Source: an uncultured Verrucomicrobiales bacterium
Lineage (GTDB): Bacteria > Verrucomicrobiota > Verrucomicrobiia > Verrucomicrobiales > Akkermansiaceae
Direction of reading: 5' to 3'
DNA length: 64,000 nucleotides
Assembly (NCBI GenBank): GCA_937951675.1
Contig: CALFBI010000006.1
Coordinates: forward strand, 183,522-247,521
How positions within the stretch are numbered: position 1 is the stretch's first letter; every line of letters begins with the position of its first letter. The translations under genes and the position numbers were made by a program. The notes under the pieces are model-generated. The model saw nothing but the letters and a program-made list of their open reading frames with translations. It ran no database searches and was not told the origin of the DNA. Positions 59,101 through 64,000 of the stretch are shown piece by piece.

Positions 59101-59426
59101 TCGATCGGGGCTCTAGGGGAGGTAATAGGCTCAATCGAGACCTTTGCTTTTCCCGCAGCCCGAGACTCTTTTTAGTGAAGGTGCAAAACGGCCGCTGGAA
59201 AGTCACTGTGACCCTTGGTGACTCGGCCAGTCGCCATGATGATATGCGGATCCAAGCAGAAGGCATCACCGTTAAAAACAATATCGACCGAAATGCGGGA
59301 GTTCTTAAAAACGAAATCTTTGAAGTTAATGTCTCCGACGGCCAATTAGATTTGCGTTTTTCTGATGAAGGAGGAAGTGACCCCAATTGGGTCATCAACC
59401 GTATCATTTTGGAGAAAGTAAACTAA
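56160..59426 (+). CDS. Secreted parallel beta-helix protein with two C-terminal repeat modules, GH141-like
   Basis: A 1088-residue exported protein. Residues 1-29 are a signal peptide ending PAALA. The N-terminus TIYVSPSGNDNNNGS, SPLKTLEGARAKV and LFRGGRYPITQTV, followed by KVIYKSHPGETAFFDG, match the start of right-handed beta-helix glycoside hydrolases/lyases of the GH141 kind. The helix runs to about residue 640, with DNNYYGNAAS-like turns. After a Gly/Asn/Ser linker (about 760-790) come two homologous modules of about 148 residues (793-940 and 941-1088), each starting LxDxGTPTSP and ending VNRIIxxK. A polysaccharide-degrading role, with the modules binding carbohydrate, is the best inference; catalytic residues were not identified. 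Confidence 0.75.
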   Translation: MKYFLTPKVIKRGIQAVVISLLSPAALAQTIYVSPSGNDNNNGSIGSPLKTLEGARAKVERMDKSRGIQVLFRGGRYPITQTVTFRDKDSGTPSKKVIYKSHPGETAFFDGMRRLDNNKFSLVTGSLANRLPSRARGKVYSQVITDANLIRILKGNDAGMSHNSSLLRLTSTPNKGFLHVKDIQSQGAGIGSFSNPKGAAFNIHESINFSQIAEELSRGGKQGYLSGYLSSDWRFERIALQRLGGTGSKVFVLKDKSANGLEGATNQGRFRIKNLLATLDSEREWFFDELDRRLYYWPPGGRINNSDRIGVWAGPDCIVVTNGKNIAFEGIVFQHFGGGTEDVINVQDGKGIRIAGCTFRYVALPMAPVSFRPGASDCIMQSCDLYDNGRGSRLGGGSFGPNAVTKGRNSIENCHFTQVQTNNYYGNAASIFGAGQTFRNNLCHNANGQPIVYDGIDHYIAYNEVFNVGVEEGDGGAIYTGGDLYSFNNRVERNFVHHIISIPGILKRAGLFSDDYDAGEIYKENVIYKVGGAGIKMNAGSGHTISNNVLLDSEKGVALLGRPETYTEKFNKAAGLLKSNPSSTSKENYIGRAEKVIGDFANNSNATYNTRWDNSFWARRYPILRNMLRKSSSRLGMFPSEIRVYDNLFSGNQVNFEHANGFGAERNSRNVSKSLFANPSLLNFQFKNVPSGFPRIPFNQIGLRKDAYRKNVPSKNDYRGKVFQRWRNTNASLSGSYNRSTVNQRIYYNTGQVIITASQSGLGVREGNANNGGSNNGGGSINSGSFVARSEYLYDLGTPTSPVLPGYTRLSERNRAGFFRWNSDARGIVSVDRGSSGGLNNITRDFCRGSETRTFLQRIPNGAWDVTMTIGDSQGIVDNIRVVAEGRTVLNNIDRARGVIKDEFFQTTVRDGQLDLQINDDGGANSNWAVNRIIYRKSPNKFLFDMGTPTSPLQSGYTRVSQLTRSGAFRWNSNAAGVSSVDRGSRGGNRLNRDLCFSRSPRLFLVKVQNGRWKVTVTLGDSASRHDDMRIQAEGITVKNNIDRNAGVLKNEIFEVNVSDGQLDLRFSDEGGSDPNWVINRIILEKVN

Positions 59427-59529
59427 AGATTTTATAAGCTAAAAAAGCTACTAGCGCTCATGAAAAGAGCTCTATTTTCATCCCCCCATTTGTCGCTTTT
59501 CTTTATTGAACGATTTCACCTCATTTCAA

Positions 59530-60444
59530 ATGTTTAAAATTTGCACCGGAATTGCAATTCTTAGCGCCTGCTTCTTTTTAATTTTGCATCAGCTGATCTC
59601 CAGTCCAAAAAATGCAAAAAAAGAATCTAAGTTTCCCTCTGAAAGTGATCATGGGTCGTCGAGTCACCCCTCTAAATCGACCTCTCGAATAGAACAGTTA
59701 CCAAAGCAAGGGACGATCTCTTTCCAAAAAAATAAAGCCCTACTAAATCCCTCTTCCCAAGAAGCCATCGCCACCATCAATCGACTTTGGCAGGAACAAA
59801 ACTACCAGGAAGTCTCATCCCACTTTGAAAAGTGGTTAAAACGTAACCCGGACGCCGCCATCTCGTTTGTCGCGAATCTCCAGCATCCCTACGAGCCCAT
59901 GCATTTCACCCCGGAGCTCTTTGTTTTTTTTAATACCCTCTCAAGGGACGAGGCTTTAAGTTCTTCAAAGGTGCTCCAGAAAAAACCAGAGGTGGCCGTG
60001 TCTGTGATTGCCGATGTTTACGCGAACTTCGTAGAACAGGAACAAACTGCCGCTCTCGATTGGCTTCTTCAACAAGACTCCGAATTTGCGCAGAAACTTG
60101 GCTATCGCGTCGCCTTAGGGGGGGCTCTAGAAAATGATTCTGAGAGCCTCGCTCAAATCCTTGAATTTGAGAAAGGGCCAATTCGGGAAAACCTCGTTAC
60201 TGGATTAGTAGAAAGCTGGCTCTTAAATGAGCCTGACGAAATCACTGAGCACCTCAACAACTCCTCTTGGGACCCCATTTACGACCGGGCCATTATGAAT
60301 TATCTCGATAATGCCGCCATCGTGAATCCGGCTGATGCCCTAAGCTGGGCCGAATCCATTGCCGAAGAAAACCTACGACAAGAGGCTATAAAAAAAGTGA
60401 CTCTCATTTGGCAGGAAAGTAATCCTGCCACATTTTCTCGCTGA
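59530..60444 (+). CDS. Membrane-anchored helical-repeat protein
   Basis: About 304 residues. The ATG at 59530 begins FKICTGIAILSACFFLILHQL, one transmembrane anchor; a TTG at 59506 would add eight residues. After a Ser/Lys linker, residues about 90-304 are helical pairs with recurring units such as ALDWLLQQDSEFAQKLGYRV, DALSWAESIAEENLRQEAIKKV and VESWLLNEP. Such short alpha repeats (W-x-x-S/D-I-x-x-E-x-x-R) are frequent in Verrucomicrobia, but I do not know a function. The C-terminus stops abruptly right at the edge of the GC-rich island, so it may be truncated. Confidence 0.6.
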   Translation: MFKICTGIAILSACFFLILHQLISSPKNAKKESKFPSESDHGSSSHPSKSTSRIEQLPKQGTISFQKNKALLNPSSQEAIATINRLWQEQNYQEVSSHFEKWLKRNPDAAISFVANLQHPYEPMHFTPELFVFFNTLSRDEALSSSKVLQKKPEVAVSVIADVYANFVEQEQTAALDWLLQQDSEFAQKLGYRVALGGALENDSESLAQILEFEKGPIRENLVTGLVESWLLNEPDEITEHLNNSSWDPIYDRAIMNYLDNAAIVNPADALSWAESIAEENLRQEAIKKVTLIWQESNPATFSR

Positions 60445-60888
60445 AAAGAAAACCAGAACCAACTCGAAAAACAATAACCCGTGCTTTCAGCATCACTCAG
60501 CGTAACGAGCCCACCCTGTAAGGAGGCGCGAAGAGAGCTTGCCGAACGAAAATGACGACTGGAGGGGTTTGCGGCTGCGGCTGGCACGAAGTGACAGCGG
60601 GAGCAGCCGACACCCGGCTACAACACAACGAAGTGAAGCGGCGGCATCAGGCGAAAGTGATGTGGCGAAAAATGGGCCGCTAAACGAAGCCATTCAGCCC
60701 AGCGAAACGCCCCACGAACAACCAGCGCGGGAGTGACGGCGCGACTCGTGCGGGGTGCTTCTTCTTTTTCCTTCGAGCAAAGCGAGACCAGCAGCACCCC
60801 AGCACCCCAGCACCCCAGCAGCACGAGGCGTGACGGAACGGTGTTTGCTCTTACGCTTTGGGTCTTGGGCGTTGTTTCGCCGACAGGA
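60445..60888. other. GC-rich gene-free island with short repeats
   Basis: About 440 bases with much higher GC than its surroundings and no convincing gene; overlapping open frames occur in most phases, as expected from GC bias. The motif GAAGTGA-n-GCGG recurs (60588-60600, 60630-60641, and a variant at 60653-60665), and an 8-base unit AGCACCCC is repeated three times at 60793-60816. It lies exactly between the stop of a rightward gene and the stop of a leftward one. Confidence 0.6.
60793..60816. repeat. Short tandem repeat AGCACCCC x3
   Basis: Three adjacent perfect copies of AGCACCCC, followed by a partial AGCAGCAC. It lies inside the GC-rich island and could vary in copy number by slippage. 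Confidence 0.85.
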
Positions 60889-61902
60889 TTACGACGTGGA
60901 CTTTCCTTTGAAGGCTTTTAAGAGGAGGGCGAGGATTCCCACTAACAACACTCCAGCGATAATCCACGGGAGACGGCTTGGAGATTGTTCAGCTTCTGAA
61001 ACTTCTTGCTCTGGTAAACGCGGGTCACCTTCATTTTTCTTAGCGTCAGCAATTCTACTTCTTTCTTCTCCATTTTGATGTTTAGGGGTGCGCTTCTGAT
61101 CGACATTTTCTTGCTGTATATCCCGCCAACTCTCTTGACGTATCCCCCCTTCTTTCACAGCAGCCACTGCATACTCAAGAGCTTCAAGCTCCCTAAAATC
61201 CGCATCTCCATCACGCTTTCTTTGTTCCAAGATTCTTTCTAAGACAGGAAGGGCTTCAGCAGCATCTTTCCCTAAATAACGAAATTGGCGTAACGAACTT
61301 TTTCCCTTAAAATTTGGATCTTCATAAGACTTTTCAAGAAGTTTAATCAAAACTGGGACAGCTTCCTTTACTCCCCATTTCCCTACACCAGTATATGCTA
61401 TTCCTCGGTAAGGTTTTCCTGCTAACTTATTCTCTAGGTGTTGAACCATCTCATTTCGCAACTCTTGGGTATCCCAGCCCATTCCAAAAATAACATCCAT
61501 AGATATCCCTGCAGTAGGCGAATTTCTATCACGAGCAAGATCTAGCAATGCTGTTTTCGTTGCATCATTTGGTTCAAGATAGGCTAGAAGCGAGGCAGCA
61601 TGATAACGCTGATGCTTATTCTCTGACTCCGCTAGTTGAAATGCCATTTCTCGTAAAGGCTCAACACTTTCACTTAAATTTGCGAGCTGTGCTGGATGCA
61701 TGTTCCAGATATTCGGACGATTGCCGTATAGCTCGATACGAAGCTCGCTCAATTTGGAGACCTCCAAGTTTTGAATGTCATCTGTCTGTTTCCAGAGTTG
61801 ATTAACTTCTTCAACTTTACCATTCAACTTATCAAGCCCAAGAATGTCGGCACTCAAACTTGTGCTTACCCCCATCAAAATTAGTAATACAAAATGCTTC
61901 AT
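60889..61902 (-). CDS. Exported HEAT-repeat protein with C-terminal membrane anchor
   Basis: A 337-residue protein. Residues 1-19 are a signal peptide (MKHFVLLILMGVSTSLSAD). HEAT-like helical repeats follow (about 75-255): RYHAASLLAYLEPNDATKTALLD, KEAVPVLIKLLEKS, AAEALPVLERILEQR. Then a charged, Lys/Glu-rich linker leads to a C-terminal transmembrane helix (about 310-328, WIIAGVLLVGILALLLKAF) and a short basic tail. It would face the periplasm. It overlaps the upstream gene by 4 bases (ATGA), so they form an operon. Function unknown; a scaffold for the large upstream protein is possible. Confidence 0.68.
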   Translation of the reverse strand: MKHFVLLILMGVSTSLSADILGLDKLNGKVEEVNQLWKQTDDIQNLEVSKLSELRIELYGNRPNIWNMHPAQLANLSESVEPLREMAFQLAESENKHQRYHAASLLAYLEPNDATKTALLDLARDRNSPTAGISMDVIFGMGWDTQELRNEMVQHLENKLAGKPYRGIAYTGVGKWGVKEAVPVLIKLLEKSYEDPNFKGKSSLRQFRYLGKDAAEALPVLERILEQRKRDGDADFRELEALEYAVAAVKEGGIRQESWRDIQQENVDQKRTPKHQNGEERSRIADAKKNEGDPRLPEQEVSEAEQSPSRLPWIIAGVLLVGILALLLKAFKGKSTS

Positions 61903-63995
61903 GGTATATCTCCAGTGTCAAAAAATACAGTTTCGTCTACCGCCAAACGAGGTGGAAGTATATCTATAGGGGTTCCTGCCGGAGCTAAATCTCCAGGAAT
62001 TCGACCTAAAGGAATTGGATCGTAACGATACATAGTCATCCCTAGATTATCCCCCTGATCTCCATCTGAATCGCGCACGTAAATTTCATAAGCAGGAAAA
62101 GCATCTTGTTTTGTCCCCAAAAGCAACCACTTAGGAGCCAACACATTTTGATTATTGACACTAATGGCTAACTGAAAGTCCCAGTCAATAGCAGGTGATG
62201 GGTTGACAATAGGATTATCAGCCGAACCTTCAAACTTAAAACGAATCCCATTGTTATCTAGCCCATATCTCTCAAGACTGTCAGAAACCTTGTCAATTTT
62301 GTTAGTTCCTGCTTTAGCTGTTCGCGTAACAACTGGATTTGGCAACAATCTGTTTGTCGCAGAATAACCAGCACCTGGGTCAGGCACACTTCCCCGCTTA
62401 CGATAATTAAATGTTTCCCCTATAAAGCTTTTTTGACTGTTACCTTTTACTCCATCTTCATCTAGCTCTTTAAAAGGAATAATTGTTACTTGCGTATGAA
62501 CTCGTGAAGCTGTGCCATCTTCGATAGCATCCACGGCCTCTTCTGGATTTTCAAAAAATCCATTCGTGAAGCCTCTATCATCACCACCTGCTATTTTTCT
62601 CTTGGTAATAATTGTTATTTGCCCTGTAGGAGTTGTGATAATCTCATTATGAATAGGGTGTATCAGTGGGTAATCTACCCATTGCACAGGGATAAAAATG
62701 TTAATCCAAACATCAAACTCCGCTTCGACAATACTTGCATAAACGGTTTCAGCATCATGCGATTCTCCATTAATGACCGCCTGAAGCGTGATGTCGTGTT
62801 GCCCGATGCTGTGGCTCTTCTTCAACCCTTCAAAGAAGAGCGTTGTCTCTTCATCGGGTTCAAATTCTGTCTGCTCACTCGTAACTGCCTGTGTTCGCGC
62901 TTTGTCTTTCCAAATTTTAAAGTTAGCTCCTGCATTAAAATTGAGGCGGTATTTCATGCCATCAACTGCTGATCCTTTTCGGATCACCAATTTGGTAACA
63001 GGAGTTTCATCATCTCGACGAACCGCGATATATCCACCCTTCGTCTGGTCATTTTGTTTCACCTCCTCAAGCTCACCTGTGGCAGGATGAACAATGTCTA
63101 AGTCCACGGGCAGGAGGAAACTTCGCCCCCCTAAGGTTAAGTTCTCATCATCTCCATGCTTTTCTTTCGTTAGCACCGCTTCTCGATTGTCAACAATCCA
63201 TTTCCCGCCTCCAACTACGAAGATTTCATTCTCTGAATTCGATCCAGATTCTGCCACCCCTGCAGGAAGATTATCAATCGTCGCTTCCCAATCGTAGTCA
63301 GGGGACTCATTTTCCGCCAAAAACTCAGGATCCGTTCCTAGATGGTCTATCGTGATTTCATACTGTTTCCCCACTCTTAGCTTGTGCATTTGAGAGTCGC
63401 TCATCACTCCAAAATCTCTCCCCTTCACTCTTAACATTCGTTTATCGGGATCAAGATCCACTCCTGTGACCGTGATCATCCAGTTCTCAGAATGACTTCC
63501 ACTCGGGTCGTTCGGATCGCTTCCATTATTGACTTCTTCTCCATCAGGAATTCCATCTCCGTCACTGTTTGAGCTTAGAGGGTTCGTCGGTCCAAAGGTA
63601 TGGCCTGCCGGCTTGATTTCAGCATTCACGATGCTGTCCAGCTGAACTCGAACTATGCTGCCATTTTGCTCATATGTAGAGGAACCCGCTTGCACCTGTC
63701 CACCACGATAAAACCTAAAGAGCACTCTATCCCGAATATCCTCTGGCAATGCTGAACTAAGCTTCAAATGGCCGTGCCCTTTCCCATCCGCCCTAGCACC
63801 CATTAGGATGTAAGGTTTCTCTACTAGTCCTGTTTTGTCTAGTAAGCCATTCGTTTCGTCATTCTTGATCTGATCAGACCATGCTTCTTTAACCTTCACG
63901 GGCAGGAGAGAGGATGACGTAATGGGGTGCGGTGATACGCTCCTGCGCCTATGAGTCGGGCGCGGTTTGCTAAGCCGAGGACGTTCTGCGAGCAT
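61899..63995 (-). CDS. Large surface-type protein with Ca-binding (TSP3-like) repeat, probably N-terminally cut
   Basis: 698 residues inside the window; the frame is open to the right edge, so the gene may start outside it (ATG at 63995 is only the first one seen). The first 25 residues are Arg/Pro-rich and GC-rich, unlike the rest. Near residues 140-165 is SNSDGDGIPDGEEV, a thrombospondin type 3-like calcium-binding repeat. The remainder is beta-rich with many acidic loops and no known catalytic motif. Family members I recall in this phylum are large secreted proteins. It precedes and overlaps the HEAT-repeat gene by 4 bases. Partial status and family are inferences. Confidence 0.6.
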   Translation of the reverse strand: MLAERPRLSKPRPTHRRRSVSPHPITSSSLLPVKVKEAWSDQIKNDETNGLLDKTGLVEKPYILMGARADGKGHGHLKLSSALPEDIRDRVLFRFYRGGQVQAGSSTYEQNGSIVRVQLDSIVNAEIKPAGHTFGPTNPLSSNSDGDGIPDGEEVNNGSDPNDPSGSHSENWMITVTGVDLDPDKRMLRVKGRDFGVMSDSQMHKLRVGKQYEITIDHLGTDPEFLAENESPDYDWEATIDNLPAGVAESGSNSENEIFVVGGGKWIVDNREAVLTKEKHGDDENLTLGGRSFLLPVDLDIVHPATGELEEVKQNDQTKGGYIAVRRDDETPVTKLVIRKGSAVDGMKYRLNFNAGANFKIWKDKARTQAVTSEQTEFEPDEETTLFFEGLKKSHSIGQHDITLQAVINGESHDAETVYASIVEAEFDVWINIFIPVQWVDYPLIHPIHNEIITTPTGQITIITKRKIAGGDDRGFTNGFFENPEEAVDAIEDGTASRVHTQVTIIPFKELDEDGVKGNSQKSFIGETFNYRKRGSVPDPGAGYSATNRLLPNPVVTRTAKAGTNKIDKVSDSLERYGLDNNGIRFKFEGSADNPIVNPSPAIDWDFQLAISVNNQNVLAPKWLLLGTKQDAFPAYEIYVRDSDGDQGDNLGMTMYRYDPIPLGRIPGDLAPAGTPIDILPPRLAVDETVFFDTGDIP

Positions 63996-64000
63996 TACCA

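Noticed and set aside
60481..60888. Integron attC site in the island
   Set aside because: The general look (inverted, GC-rich) was suggestive, but no paired RYYYAAC/GTTRRRY cores could be located and no integrase gene is in the window.
60455..61078. Overlapping short open frames in the GC-rich island
   Set aside because: Frames are open in several phases on both strands at once, as expected for biased composition; none has a start signal or a recognisable domain.

Overview
The window looks like chromosome from a marine-type, Gram-negative bacterium of the Verrucomicrobiota (Verrucomicrobiae) or a close relative. This is an inference from gene content: lipoproteins with lipoboxes, a MurJ/LptF-type envelope, a GspG-like prepilin, several small families seen mainly in that phylum, mid-40s % GC by eye, and starts that mostly lack a Shine-Dalgarno sequence. 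Most of the window is ordinary core genome. No CRISPR array, transposase, integrase or prophage was seen. Two tRNA genes are present, Ser-GGA and Arg-TCT.

Layout. 0-5 kb: the end of an RsmB-type rRNA methyltransferase, acpH, a DUF2905 protein, rlmD, and folE in convergent overlap, then a NahK-like sugar kinase and a methyltransferase. 5-10.2 kb: a beta-lactamase-fold hydrolase, then dnaG-rpoD with a strong terminator; rpoD carries a long Lys/Ala-rich, histone H1-like N-terminus. 10.2-17.7 kb: NhaC antiporter, metallo-hydrolase, secreted beta-propeller, RNase R and a prepilin. 17.7-22.1 kb: a chaperone block (groEL, groES, dnaK), each part closed by a hairpin terminator, followed by a gene-free stretch with a perfect 23-bp inverted repeat and tRNA-Ser.

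22.1-33.3 kb: a coupled DUF1611 / PLP-racemase pair that resembles the DgcN half of a D-glutamate pathway, rlmH, two tandem paralogous coiled-coil membrane proteins, an MsbA-type ABC exporter, serS, an LptF/G permease and dusB. 33.3-40.3 kb: an envelope cluster with a LysM lipoprotein, a duplicated-domain lipoprotein and a tightly overlapping four-gene tripartite ABC exporter (outer-membrane factor, adaptor, ATPase, permease), then a CII-like regulator and tRNA-Arg. 40.3-56 kb: tmk, ftsK, an ACT protein, an ankyrin lipoprotein, trmO, rhomboid, SDR, a 42-residue lipoprotein, dgt, a CPA antiporter, ispE-yfiH, marR and murJ.

56-64 kb is the accessory-looking end. It holds a 1088-residue secreted beta-helix protein with two copies of a C-terminal module, a helical-repeat membrane protein, a 0.44-kb GC-rich gene-free island, and a two-gene operon (HEAT-repeat membrane protein; large Ca-binding-repeat protein that probably runs off the right edge). 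The best leads for something undescribed are the DUF1611/racemase pair, the divergent overlapping exporter, the long inverted repeat beside dnaK, the GC-rich island with its neighbours, and the tandem coiled-coil paralogues.
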